A stretch of 64,000 nt of DNA from Chryseobacterium geocarposphaerae (GCF_002797535.1 NZ_PGFD01000001.1:124001-188000), one strand, 5' to 3'. Counted from the first letter of the stretch, positions 43,371 to 52,429 are shown. Notes: generated by a model from the letters alone, not told the origin. Numbers and translations are program-made.

Positions 43371-43437
43371 TTATTTAGAATTATTCCACAAAAGTATATA
43401 ATTATTTTTAACTATTCTAAATAAAATATTATATTTG
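43371..43437. promoter_or_regulatory. Divergent promoter region with Fur-like inverted repeats
   Basis: TTATTTAGAAT (43371-43381) and its exact inverse ATTCTAAATAA (43414-43424) flank 32 bases. Two perfect -7 boxes face outward: TACTTTTG (43396 to 43389, minus) for the T9SS gene and TATATTTG (43430-43437, plus) for the TonB receptor gene. The left site covers the T9SS start of transcription and the right one the TonB -33 to -10 region. This fits Fur repression. Confidence 0.65.
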
Positions 43438-43456
43438 TCAAAAATTTTTAGCTTTC

Positions 43457-45592
43457 ATGGAGAAGAAAATACTTTCAATAGTATCATTATCCGCATTGGT
43501 TTGGGTACATGCGCAGGAAAAAGATTCTTTACATCAGAAAAAAATTGAAGAGGTTGTCATTACCGGACAATATACTCAGCAATCAATTAATAAATCGATT
43601 TATAAAGTTGAGGTAATTAATGCAGAGCAGATCAAAAATATGGCTGTTACTACGGCTGCTGAAGTTTTAAATCAGAATCTTAATATTCAAATTGTACCTG
43701 ATTCTGGAGATGGCAACTCCAGTGTGAGTATTATGGGGCTTGGTGGAGCTTATACCAAAATCCTTATAGATAATATTCCTGTTGTGAATGACCGAGGAAG
43801 CGGGAATCAGACAGATCTTAGCAAGATTAATGTCAATAATATTGAACGTATTGAGGTTGTAAAGGGAGCAATGGGGGTTGAATACGGGAATAATGCTGTG
43901 ACTGGGGTAATTAATATTATTACCAAAAAGAATTATACTAAAAAGGTAACAGCCAATCTTTCTCTTCAGGAAGAAACGGTAGGTAAAGACTATGATTGGT
44001 TCAAAAAAGGAAACGGAAGACATGTTCAAAATTTAAATCTGGGGTATAGAATTAATGATAACTGGACTGTAACTGCGGATATTAATCATAATGATTTTCA
44101 GGGGTATAAAGGGAAGTATAACGGGTATAAATATTTTACCGAATCAAATGACGGTTTGAGAGGTTACGAATGGCTTCCGAAAGATCTGCTTACAACGAAT
44201 GCAGCAATAAGATATGCTAAAAACAATACAACTTTGTTTTATAAAATTAATTATTTGAAAGAAGATATTAATTACCGTAATCAAGTTGTACAGGATTTTC
44301 CTTTAGGAGGTGGTGAGAGAACTTATATTGCCAACGATAAAGATTATTTTACGAATAGATGGATTCATCAATTTAATATTCAGACAAAATTGGGAAGAAT
44401 CAACTACATGGGAGATTTTTCTTATCAGACACAAAAAAGAGAAAGTCAGGATTATAGATATGATGTTCCCAATAGAACTGAAATTTCAAGAGCCTCTAAA
44501 AATACGTATTACGATTCTAAGGTTTTGTATTCGAGAGGGATGTTTAGTAATTTCTTAAACAGCGAAAAGTTCAATTTTCAATTAGGGTACGAGCTAGACA
44601 GAACAAGTGGTTTTGCAACAGGTTCTACGGTTGCTTATAATCCTCAGGAAATCAACAATGTTAATAGAGCCATTTTCAGTTATGCCAATTTTATTTCGGC
44701 AGAATGGAAGGTTACGGATGATCTGTCATTAAGACCGGGGTATCGTCTTGCTTTAAGTGACAGATTTGATTCTCAAATGAATTATTCCCTAACAGCAAGG
44801 TACAGTACTTCTGAAAAATCAGATTTACGTGCTGTTTTTGGTTCATCCAATAGATTTCCTACTTATGAAGAGTTGTACACGTATGTGGTAGATGCTAATC
44901 ATGATATCAGAGGAAATGAAAATCTAAAACCTGAAACAGGGTATTCATTAGGTTTATTCTGGGATTACAAACTGGCCAATGCTAATGCTTGGAAATTTGA
45001 TGTAAGTCTTTCAGGAATGTATCTTGATGTACAGGACAGGATAGAGAATGTAGTTGTCAGCAACAGTCCTTTAAAATACACCTATTTAAATATCAATAAA
45101 TATAACTCTTTATTATTTGGGGGAGGTTTTACAGCAAAACGAAATAATTTTTCTTTAAATGCCGGGGTTTCTGTGATGGGGATTTCTCAGGAGCTTATTT
45201 CGGGTAATGTGACCTCGCCGGATGATTATAACTTCTATGCTGAAGCTAATTTAGCAGTAAACTATACACTTCCTAAAACCAATACCTTATTTGCGTTATA
45301 TTATAAATATACTGGGACAAGTAAACAGTTTACATTAGAAGAAAACGGAAATATAGCGGCAGAACCGGTTTATATTCTTGGTGAAGTAGGAAGTTTCAAT
45401 ATGTTAAACTTCACAATTTCTCAGCCTTTCTTTAACAATCATTTTGAAGTAGCTGCAGGTATTAAAAACATTTTTAATGTTGGAACAATTAGAAATACTG
45501 TAATTCAGGGGAATGCACATACCGCTGCTGCAGGAGATCAAAACCTTTTCTATGGTAGAAGCTATTTTGCCAGACTTAATTATAATTTTTAA
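43457..45592 (+). CDS. TonB-dependent heme/haemoprotein receptor
   Basis: A 711-residue outer-membrane receptor. Signal peptide (cleavage at VHAQ), a TonB-box-like IEEVVITGQ, a plug domain (about 45-150, TAAEVLNQNLNIQIVPDSGD and VKGAMGVEYGNNAVTGVINI) and a 22-strand barrel ending in YFARLNYNF with a terminal Phe. It heads the heme operon: HmuY, HmuT, HmuU, HmuV, a methyltransferase and HmuS follow in order. It corresponds to HmuR of Porphyromonas by position. Fur-like sites overlap its promoter. Confidence 0.92.
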   Translation: MEKKILSIVSLSALVWVHAQEKDSLHQKKIEEVVITGQYTQQSINKSIYKVEVINAEQIKNMAVTTAAEVLNQNLNIQIVPDSGDGNSSVSIMGLGGAYTKILIDNIPVVNDRGSGNQTDLSKINVNNIERIEVVKGAMGVEYGNNAVTGVINIITKKNYTKKVTANLSLQEETVGKDYDWFKKGNGRHVQNLNLGYRINDNWTVTADINHNDFQGYKGKYNGYKYFTESNDGLRGYEWLPKDLLTTNAAIRYAKNNTTLFYKINYLKEDINYRNQVVQDFPLGGGERTYIANDKDYFTNRWIHQFNIQTKLGRINYMGDFSYQTQKRESQDYRYDVPNRTEISRASKNTYYDSKVLYSRGMFSNFLNSEKFNFQLGYELDRTSGFATGSTVAYNPQEINNVNRAIFSYANFISAEWKVTDDLSLRPGYRLALSDRFDSQMNYSLTARYSTSEKSDLRAVFGSSNRFPTYEELYTYVVDANHDIRGNENLKPETGYSLGLFWDYKLANANAWKFDVSLSGMYLDVQDRIENVVVSNSPLKYTYLNINKYNSLLFGGGFTAKRNNFSLNAGVSVMGISQELISGNVTSPDDYNFYAEANLAVNYTLPKTNTLFALYYKYTGTSKQFTLEENGNIAAEPVYILGEVGSFNMLNFTISQPFFNNHFEVAAGIKNIFNVGTIRNTVIQGNAHTAAAGDQNLFYGRSYFARLNYNF

Positions 45593-45602
45593 AATACTGA
45601 AA

Positions 45603-46703
45603 ATGAAAAAAATATTAATGGGATTATTGTTGGGGACAGCTTTGATTTCTCAGTCATGTATCAGCGATAATGAAGATCCAATTGAAGTTTCACCCATAGA
45701 TGGGGCTTTAGTAAATGTGAGTGTAGGTGGGGCAACACAACCTAATCAGGTTTGGTTTGACCTTAGTGAAAATAAAAGAGTCTTGACTAAAAGAACGGAC
45801 TGGGATCTTGCTTTCTATTCAGGAAATGAATTTAAAGTTATAATGAACTCTTCTATCCAGATGGCTGCAGCTAAAATTCCGAATGCTACTAATATTGATG
45901 CGGTTACTGCGGCAAGTGTGGCTTCTCTGCAAACAGAAGTTCAGGTGGCTAATTTTAATCCTTCCAATGAAATTTATATTGATGATGTGAAAGGAAACTT
46001 CCCTTCAGGATATACAGCAATAGGAGAAGTAAAAGCTTTGGATACGGATAATGGAATTTACCTTCTCAATATGGGTAAAGATATCTATCAGGGGAATGTA
46101 GCTGTAGGATCTGTCACGTATAGTGGGGATGCAAGAGGCTGGATGAAAATTCAGGTTACGAGATCAGGAGAAGGGTATAAAATAAAGTATGCGGCACTTG
46201 ATGATACTTCGCACAAGGAAATTACCGTTACAAAAAATACTTCTTACAATTATAATTTTGTAAGCCTCAAAAATAATAAAGAAGTTTTTATTCAGCCTCA
46301 GAAAAAGAAATGGGATCTGTGTTTCACAGTATTTACAAACACGATTACAGGAGCGGGAAGCTATGTTTATGCAGATTTTATCAACAATAATAATGTAGGT
46401 GGAGTAGGTGCTTATGAAGTAAAAGTAACGGCTCCTGAAACTGGAGTTAATGCTTACAATAATTTTAAAGCTTCAGATATTGACCCGACTAAATTTGTTT
46501 ACAATGACCATAGAGTAATCGGATCTAACTGGAGAGGAACAGCTAGTGCTCTGGAAGTGTATGGTGATCGTTTTTATGTAATTAAAGATTCAGACGGATA
46601 TTACTTTAAGTTACGATTTACCAGACTTACCAAAGCAAATACAGACGATCAGGGAGTTGCAGGTGAGAGAGGTTTTCCTTCTTTCGAATATAAGCCTTTA
46701 TAA
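45603..46703 (+). CDS. hmuY: HmuY family heme-binding lipoprotein
   Basis: A 366-residue lipoprotein (MKKILMGLLLGTALISQSC, lipidated Cys19). HmuY-like content is recognised from GGATQPNQVWFDLSENKRV, followed by TDWDLAFYSGNEFKVIMNSS and the repeated motif KKWDLCFTVFTNTITGAG. In Porphyromonas HmuY takes heme from haemoglobin and passes it to HmuR. It is nearly twice as long as the P. gingivalis protein and appears to have two HmuY-like halves. The ATG at 45603 gives the lipoprotein signal; longer in-frame starts lie inside the receptor gene. Confidence 0.87.
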   Translation: MKKILMGLLLGTALISQSCISDNEDPIEVSPIDGALVNVSVGGATQPNQVWFDLSENKRVLTKRTDWDLAFYSGNEFKVIMNSSIQMAAAKIPNATNIDAVTAASVASLQTEVQVANFNPSNEIYIDDVKGNFPSGYTAIGEVKALDTDNGIYLLNMGKDIYQGNVAVGSVTYSGDARGWMKIQVTRSGEGYKIKYAALDDTSHKEITVTKNTSYNYNFVSLKNNKEVFIQPQKKKWDLCFTVFTNTITGAGSYVYADFINNNNVGGVGAYEVKVTAPETGVNAYNNFKASDIDPTKFVYNDHRVIGSNWRGTASALEVYGDRFYVIKDSDGYYFKLRFTRLTKANTDDQGVAGERGFPSFEYKPL

Positions 46704-46726
46704 AAATAATCAAATAATAGTATATC

Positions 46727-47605
46727 ATGAAAAAATTCATTTTGGCAGCATCTGTTCTTGTTGCAGTATATTCTTGTAAAAAAGAAACCCAGAAGCCAAC
46801 TGAAAATACGACAGAAGTTTCATCGGAGACACCAAAATCAAATAATAAAATTGTAACGCTCAACGGTGGAATTACAGAAATTGTAGCTGCTTTAGGTCAT
46901 GAAAAAGAAATTGTAGGAACAGACGTTACGAGTACCTATCCGGAATCTTTGAAAGCTACGGCTAAAGATTTAGGTCACATGAGATCAATGACGATTGAGC
47001 CGATCATGGCGGTTTCCCCGACATTGATTTTAGCTTCTGATAAAGATATCAACCCTGAATTAATGGGAAAAATTAAGTCTTCAGGAATCAAAACTGAGGT
47101 GTTCAAGCAAGAATTTACAGTTGACGGAACTAAAAAATTAATTGCTGAGGTTGCAAAAGCTATTGGAAACACAGACTATCAGAAGCTTAATGATAAAATA
47201 GATGCTGATTTAAAACAGGTTCAGCCTATCGCTAAAAAGCCGAAAGTTTTATTCATCTATGCAAGAGGAAATATGCTGATGGTTTCAGGTAAAAATACAC
47301 CCATGGCTGCATTGATTGATCTTGCAGGTGGTGAAAATGCCGTGAATGACTTTGAAGATTTCAAACCACTAACTCCGGAAGCAGTGGTAAAAGCAAATCC
47401 TGATGTATTATTCTTCTTTACAAGCGGATTACAGGGAGCAGGAGGAAATGAAGGCGCTCTTAAAATGCCGGGTGTGTCTCAGACCAATGCAGGAAAAAAT
47501 AAAAAGATTATTGCAATGGACGGTGGCTTGGTTTCAAGCTTTGGACCGAGATTAGGGGAAGCTGCTGTAGGATTAAACAAACTTTTAATTGAAAACACAA
47601 AGTAA
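46727..47605 (+). CDS. hmuT: Heme ABC transporter substrate-binding lipoprotein
   Basis: A 292-residue periplasmic-binding protein of the type II (BtuF/HmuT) class with a lipoprotein signal (MKKFILAASVLVAVYSC, Cys17). GGITEIVAALGHEKEIVGTD at about residue 45 and PLTPEAVVKANPDVLFFFTS are the class signatures. It delivers heme to the HmuU permease. The stop overlaps the presumed start of hmuU by 17 bases. Confidence 0.92.
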   Translation: MKKFILAASVLVAVYSCKKETQKPTENTTEVSSETPKSNNKIVTLNGGITEIVAALGHEKEIVGTDVTSTYPESLKATAKDLGHMRSMTIEPIMAVSPTLILASDKDINPELMGKIKSSGIKTEVFKQEFTVDGTKKLIAEVAKAIGNTDYQKLNDKIDADLKQVQPIAKKPKVLFIYARGNMLMVSGKNTPMAALIDLAGGENAVNDFEDFKPLTPEAVVKANPDVLFFFTSGLQGAGGNEGALKMPGVSQTNAGKNKKIIAMDGGLVSSFGPRLGEAAVGLNKLLIENTK

Positions 47606-48629
47606 ACTATACTTTTACATTACAATAAGTGCCATACTGCTTATTATTATAGCGGTATGGTCACTTAATACCGGGGTTTACGACTTTGGTGATAAATCTG
47701 CATTTGAAGTGTTGGGAAAAGTAATCAAAGGAGATCCGGGTTTATCATTAAGTGATAAATATGTAGTTTGGGACGTAAGAGCTGCCAGAATTATCATGGC
47801 GATTCTCATCGGAAGTATGCTTGCCGTTTCCGGAACAGGATTACAGGGATTATTTAAAAATCCTCTGGCAACAGGAGATTTAATAGGACTGACATCGGGA
47901 GCAACATTACTTGCCGCCATTGCCATTGTTTTAGGAGGGCATTTCAAGCAGTTTCTTCCTGAAGCCGTACAATTTTCATTGGTAGGTATTTCTGCTTTCA
48001 TCGGTTCTTTTTTATCAATGTTGTTGGTTTACAGAATTTCCACGAGCGGAGGAAAAACAAATGTGGTCATGATGCTGTTGACCGGAGTTGCCATTACGGC
48101 GATCGGTTTTTCCATTACAGGTTTTTTGATCTATATTTCAAAAGACGACCAGTTGAGAGATTTAACATTTTGGAATTTAGGAAGTCTGGCTGCCGCAACC
48201 TGGACAAAGAATATTATTCTGACAGTAGTTTTGGTCATTTCCTATATTATTTTATTACCAAAAGGAAAAGCATTGAATGCAATGATGTTAGGGGAAAAAG
48301 ATGCACAGCATTTAGGAGTGAATGTTGAACGCTTAAAAAAACAGATTATCATTATCACTGCATTAATGGTAGGAAGTTGTGTTGCATTTTCAGGAACAAT
48401 TGGTTTTGTAGGTCTTATTGTACCCTATATTTTAAGGCTTTTATTCAAATCAAATTATGCGTTCATTTTGCCCTTATCAGCAATTTGCGGAAGTATTTTA
48501 CTGTTGACAGCAGATACATTCAGCAGAAGCATTGTGGAACCTTCAGAATTACCGATCGGAATTTTGACAGCCTTAATGGGAGGCCCTATTTTCATTACTA
48601 TTTTAATTAAATTCAAAAAATCACTGTAA
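47589..48629 (+). CDS. hmuU: Heme ABC transporter permease
   Basis: A 346-residue FecCD family permease with ten helices. RAARIIMAILIGSMLAVSGTGLQGLFKNPLATGDLIGLTSGA and GTIGFVGLIVPYILRLLF are characteristic. Transcription start is inside the operon. The start codon appears to be TTG at 47589, within the end of hmuT, because no ATG precedes the first helix. Its stop overlaps the hmuV start by one base. Confidence 0.92.
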   Translation: MKTQSKLYFYITISAILLIIIAVWSLNTGVYDFGDKSAFEVLGKVIKGDPGLSLSDKYVVWDVRAARIIMAILIGSMLAVSGTGLQGLFKNPLATGDLIGLTSGATLLAAIAIVLGGHFKQFLPEAVQFSLVGISAFIGSFLSMLLVYRISTSGGKTNVVMMLLTGVAITAIGFSITGFLIYISKDDQLRDLTFWNLGSLAAATWTKNIILTVVLVISYIILLPKGKALNAMMLGEKDAQHLGVNVERLKKQIIIITALMVGSCVAFSGTIGFVGLIVPYILRLLFKSNYAFILPLSAICGSILLLTADTFSRSIVEPSELPIGILTALMGGPIFITILIKFKKSL

Positions 48630-49399
48630 TGATAAAGGTACATCAGATAAGCTATAAACATAAAGAATTCCATATTCTGGATGGTGTTGATGTTCATTTG
48701 GAATACGGTGAATTTTTAGCTATTGTAGGTCCGAACGGAGCCGGGAAATCCAGTTTACTAAGTGTTTTGGCGAATGAAGTAAAATCAAAACATCAGATTT
48801 TATTTAAAGATAAAAATATCAGTAATTGGAAGGTGCAAGAACTTTCTAAACATAAAGCGAAATTTTCTCAACACAACAGCAACGATATTCCGCTTGATGT
48901 AAAAGATGTCGTCATGATGGGACGTTACCCGTATTTTGATGCACAACCAGGACAGGAAGACCATGAGGCTATGAACAATATGATGTACGAAACCGATGTA
49001 TTTCACTTAAAAGACAGGGAGTATAATACTTTATCAGGCGGTGAAAAACAACGGGTACATCTTTCCAGAGTAATGGCACAGCTACAGAACGATATTGCCC
49101 ACAAACTTGTTTTTTTGGATGAACCATTAAACAACTTAGATATTAAACATCAATATAAAGCATTGGAAATCATTAAAAACTTTACAAAAAAGGCAAACTC
49201 TGCCATTGTAGTTCTTCATGATCTGAATCTGGCGGCACAGTTCGCAGATAAAATTTTATTGATGAAATCAGGAAAAGTTTCTGCATACGGAACACCAACA
49301 GAGGTTTTTACCGCTGAGAATATCAGCAAAGCCTATAACTTTCCCTGTACCATTTGCGACCATCCAATCACAAATAACCCCATGATTATTTTTGGATAA
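48629..49399 (+). CDS. hmuV: Heme ABC transporter ATP-binding protein
   Basis: A 256-residue ATPase with Walker A GPNGAGKSS (about residue 36), signature LSGGEKQRVHLSRVMAQ and Walker B LVFLDEPLNNLD. The C-terminus ends in YNFPCTICDHPITNNPMIIF, with a CxxC-like pair typical of some HmuV proteins. It powers heme transfer through HmuU. The ATG shares one base with the hmuU stop. The methyltransferase gene follows after one base. Confidence 0.93.
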   Translation: MIKVHQISYKHKEFHILDGVDVHLEYGEFLAIVGPNGAGKSSLLSVLANEVKSKHQILFKDKNISNWKVQELSKHKAKFSQHNSNDIPLDVKDVVMMGRYPYFDAQPGQEDHEAMNNMMYETDVFHLKDREYNTLSGGEKQRVHLSRVMAQLQNDIAHKLVFLDEPLNNLDIKHQYKALEIIKNFTKKANSAIVVLHDLNLAAQFADKILLMKSGKVSAYGTPTEVFTAENISKAYNFPCTICDHPITNNPMIIFG

Positions 49400-49400
49400 T

Positions 49401-50051
49401 ATGGAAAAAGAAGACCTAAAAATATTGGCTCAGCATCTTGCCAATCCCCAAGGAGAAAAAGGGATTGAAATCGGTGAGATGATGAATGCTACCAACATCG
49501 GAATGACGCTGGAAAGCATTAAAACACTTTTAATAGAAGACGCTGAAACAATACTTGAAATCGGTCATGGCAATGCAGCCCACGTTAAAAGTATTTTAAA
49601 CAAAGCCAGGAATGTAAAATACACAGGAATCGATATTTCTGAAACCATGCATTATGAGGCTCAGAGACTGAATGAAGAATATAAGAGTCAGGCTGACTTT
49701 GTGTTGTATGAAGGGGAAAAGTTACCTTTTGAAGACCAAAGTTTTGATAAAATATTTACGGTAAACACAGTGTATTTCTGGGAACAACCGGTTGAATATT
49801 TAAATGAAATCTACAGGGTGCTGAAAGACAACGGAACCTTTGTTTTGACTTTCGGACAAAGAGATTTCATGGAGAAGCTGCCTTTTACTCAATTCAATTT
49901 TACATTATACAATACGGACGAAATGGAGGAAACCGTTTCTAAAAGCCATTTCAAAAGAATGAAAATCTCTGAAAAAGAAGAAGAGGTAAAAAGTAAAACA
50001 GGAAACGAAACAATAACAAGAAATTATACAGTTTTAACCATAAAAAAATAA
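49401..50051 (+). CDS. SAM-dependent methyltransferase in the heme operon
   Basis: A 216-residue class I methyltransferase. Motif I is ILEIGHGNAAHVKSILNKA, followed by YTGIDISETMHYEAQR and the DNGTFVLTFG post-motif. It is UbiE-like in general pattern. The ATG at 49401 lies one base after the hmuV stop, and HmuS begins 4 bases after its own stop, so it is embedded in the operon. A methyltransferase at this position is not part of the classic heme system; a role in heme degradation or in modifying a heme product is only inferred. Confidence 0.85.
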   Translation: MEKEDLKILAQHLANPQGEKGIEIGEMMNATNIGMTLESIKTLLIEDAETILEIGHGNAAHVKSILNKARNVKYTGIDISETMHYEAQRLNEEYKSQADFVLYEGEKLPFEDQSFDKIFTVNTVYFWEQPVEYLNEIYRVLKDNGTFVLTFGQRDFMEKLPFTQFNFTLYNTDEMEETVSKSHFKRMKISEKEEEVKSKTGNETITRNYTVLTIKK

Positions 50052-50055
50052 AATA

Positions 50056-51084
50056 ATGAGCACATTAGTAAATGATCTTAAGGAAAAATGGGAAGCATTA
50101 AAAGCTGAAAATCCACATATAAGAATCAGAAATGCAGCTACAGAACTTGGAGTAAGCGAAGCTGAATTATTGGTAACCAATGTAGGAGAAAGAGTAACGG
50201 TTTTGAGGCCGGAATTTAAAGAAATCCTGACTGAAGTTGAACAATTAGGAAAAGTGATGGCTCTTACCCGTAATGAAGAGTGTGTTCACGAAAGAAAAGG
50301 AACTTATCTGAACGGGGATTTCAGTAGCCCGCACGCACAACTTTTTGTGGGGGAGGATATCGATTTGAGAATTTTCTTAAACCATTGGAAATTGGCTTTC
50401 GCAGTGGTGGAAGGAGACCGAAAAAGTCTACAATTCTTTGGTAAAGACGGATTGGCTTTACACAAGATTTATTTGACAAAAGACAATAATGAAGGAGCTT
50501 TTGATGCTATTGTTGCAAAATTTAAAGCAGAAGATCAGACTTCAACATTCGAATTTGAAACGGTGGCTCCAAAAGCTGAAGAAAAAACAGATGCTGAGAT
50601 TGATATAGAAGGTTTTCAAAAAGCCTGGACAGAGTTGAAGGATACCCACGATTTCTTCATGATGACAAGAAAATTCGGAGTAAGCAGAACTCAGGCGTTA
50701 AGATTGGCGCCAGAAGGATTTACTAAAAAAATCGACAATGCAAAAGTGGTAAATGTGCTTGAAGATGCTTCGGAAAAACAATTGCCAATCATGGTATTTG
50801 TAGGAAACAGAGGAATCATCCAAATCCATACGGGAACGGTTAAGAAAACACTTTGGCACCAACAGTGGTTCAATGTAATGGATCCTGATTTTAATTTACA
50901 CCTTGACGTTACAAAAATTGCTGAAGCGTGGATTGTAAAGAAACCAACGGAAGATGGAGAAGTAACGGCTATTGAAGTATTTAATAAAGAAGGAGACTTT
51001 ATCGTTCAGTTCTTTGGGAAAAGAAAACCAGGGATTCCCGAATTGCAAGAGTGGAAAGACCTTGTGGCAGACCTTGAAAAATAA
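50056..51084 (+). CDS. hmuS: Hemin-degrading factor
   Basis: A 342-residue cytoplasmic protein made of two related HmuS/ChuS-type domains (about 15-165 and 190-340). The halves repeat the motifs IRIRNAATELGVSEAELLVT and FFMMTRKFGVSRTQALRLAP. GERVTVLRPEFKEILTEVEQ and NEECVHERKGTYLNGD are family-typical, and a conserved histidine lies in LHKIYLTKD. It frees iron from imported heme. It is the last gene of the operon, followed by a terminator. Confidence 0.93.
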   Translation: MSTLVNDLKEKWEALKAENPHIRIRNAATELGVSEAELLVTNVGERVTVLRPEFKEILTEVEQLGKVMALTRNEECVHERKGTYLNGDFSSPHAQLFVGEDIDLRIFLNHWKLAFAVVEGDRKSLQFFGKDGLALHKIYLTKDNNEGAFDAIVAKFKAEDQTSTFEFETVAPKAEEKTDAEIDIEGFQKAWTELKDTHDFFMMTRKFGVSRTQALRLAPEGFTKKIDNAKVVNVLEDASEKQLPIMVFVGNRGIIQIHTGTVKKTLWHQQWFNVMDPDFNLHLDVTKIAEAWIVKKPTEDGEVTAIEVFNKEGDFIVQFFGKRKPGIPELQEWKDLVADLEK

Positions 51085-51103
51085 ATAGTTAGATCATTTT
51101 TGT

Positions 51104-51138
51104 GAAGCCGTTTTGTTGTTTGCAGGGCGGCTTTTTTC
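51104..51138 (+). terminator. Terminator after hmuS
   Basis: AAGCCG (51105-51110) and CGGCTT (51128-51133) pair around a 17-base loop, with a T-run after. Confidence 0.75.
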
Positions 51139-51202
51139 TTAAGTACAAACCTAAAATTGTAATTCTAAAACCGCAAAAACTGTAAATTTGTTTAGCATAC
51201 AG

Positions 51203-51305
51203 TTTGTCATTCTGACGAAGGAAAAATCTCAGCTTAAGTTATAGAGATTCTTCATTTCACTTCTGAACTTCGTTCGTAAACCTTCAGTTTATATACAGAA
51301 TGACA
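51203..51305. repeat. Intergenic palindromic repeat, copy 5
   Basis: Opens TTTGTCATTCTGACGAAGGA and contains GATTCTTCATTTCACTTCTG, then closes TACAGAATGACAATCC. It is the same family as 12695, 15353 and 33532, with an internal insertion near the right end. Confidence 0.8.
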
Positions 51306-51409
51306 ATCCGCAATTCAATTGCTGAGCGAAACACCTTTGCGAACGTAAAATATTAAGTTAAAATTAAAAGTAAACATTGTGTACTTTGCGTTAAATTAAA
51401 ATTATAAAA

Positions 51410-52282
51410 ATGAAACATATTTTCATCACGATATTTCTTATTACTTTTGGCTCATTGAATGCTCAAAACTTTAAACCTTATCAGTTTTATGATAAAAAAG
51501 GAAAAGAAATCAAGGCTGAAAAATTAGTAAAAAAGCTGGCTGATTATGATGTGGTTTTCTTTGGTGAAAATCATAATAATTCGATCAATCATTGGCTTCA
51601 ACTGAAAATTACGGAAGCTTTGTATACTCAGAAAAACGGTCAGTTGATTTTGGGAGCAGAAATGTTTGAAAGAGATGATCAATCTCAGTTAGATAAATAT
51701 CTAAACGGGAAGTTTGATGCTAAAACCTTAAAAGATTCCGCACGTTTATGGAATAATTTCACAACAGATTACAAACCTTTGGTTGATTTTGCGAAAGAGA
51801 AAAAGCTGAGCTTTATTGCAACAAATATCCCTAGAAGATATACCTCTCAAACGTCAAAAGAAGGACTGGAATCTTTGAATAATTTATCCGAAAAAGAAAA
51901 AACATACATTGCTCAATTACCAATAACAGTAACGTTGGACACACCCGGTTATCCTGAAATGAAATCGATGATGGGAGATCATGCCGACGGAACAAAAGTG
52001 ATGAATTTTATTTCTGCTCAGGCCATAAAAGACGCTACAATGGCGGAATCTATTCTGAAAAATAGTCAGGCGGGAAAAACTTTTATCCATTACAATGGAA
52101 ATTACCACAGTAAAGAATTTGGAGGGATTTACTGGTACATCAAACAGAAAAATCCTAATCTGAAAATAGCGGTAATATCAGTTTTTGAATCCGAAAATCA
52201 GGAGTTGAAAGTTCCTGAAAAAGATTATATCCCAACAGATTTCAATCTGGTTATTCCGAGTGATATGACGAAAACGTATTGA
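51410..52282 (+). CDS. ChaN family lipoprotein-like iron-regulated protein
   Basis: A 290-residue exported protein of the ChaN (DUF399) type, whose founding member binds two heme molecules. Signal peptide (cleavage near LNAQ) and the family segments VVFFGENHNNSINHWLQLKI (about residue 48), ILGAEMFERDDQSQLDKYL and ATNIPRRYTSQTSKEGLES. Conserved histidines near the C-terminus are in TFIHYNGNYHSKEFGG. The mature N-terminus has no lipid cysteine, so it may be soluble in the periplasm. It stands 325 bases downstream of the heme operon and is followed at a distance by the deformylase-like gene. Confidence 0.87.
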   Translation: MKHIFITIFLITFGSLNAQNFKPYQFYDKKGKEIKAEKLVKKLADYDVVFFGENHNNSINHWLQLKITEALYTQKNGQLILGAEMFERDDQSQLDKYLNGKFDAKTLKDSARLWNNFTTDYKPLVDFAKEKKLSFIATNIPRRYTSQTSKEGLESLNNLSEKEKTYIAQLPITVTLDTPGYPEMKSMMGDHADGTKVMNFISAQAIKDATMAESILKNSQAGKTFIHYNGNYHSKEFGGIYWYIKQKNPNLKIAVISVFESENQELKVPEKDYIPTDFNLVIPSDMTKTY

Positions 52283-52361
52283 GAAAGAGCCAAGTAACAA
52301 GTAAAAAGAACCAGGTTTGAAAAGTAGAGAAATCATTAATTGTAAAATTATCAATAGGAGC

Positions 52362-52381
52362 GGGCTTTAGCCCGTTTTTAT
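52362..52381 (+). terminator. Terminator after the ChaN-like gene
   Basis: CGGGC-TTTA-GCCCG followed by a T-run. A second, similar small hairpin TGGTTTTAACCA lies at 52398-52409. Confidence 0.7.
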
Positions 52382-52429
52382 ATGCCAAAAAATCAAATGG
52401 TTTTAACCAAAACGTAGCTGCGGATTAAT

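Larger units (their letters stand above)
51085..51409. other. Gene-free gap after the heme operon
   Basis: 325 bases with no gene. It contains the operon terminator (51104-51138), a palindromic repeat (51203-51305) and a short AT-rich stretch before the ChaN-like gene (about 51310-51409). That stretch ends in a degenerate -7-like TACTTTG at about 51381. Nothing else is visible. Confidence 0.7.

Noticed and set aside
47589..47605. Possibility that hmuT and hmuU are fused or frameshifted
   Set aside because: The 17-base overlap with a TTG start is a normal coupled-gene arrangement; both proteins have complete ends.
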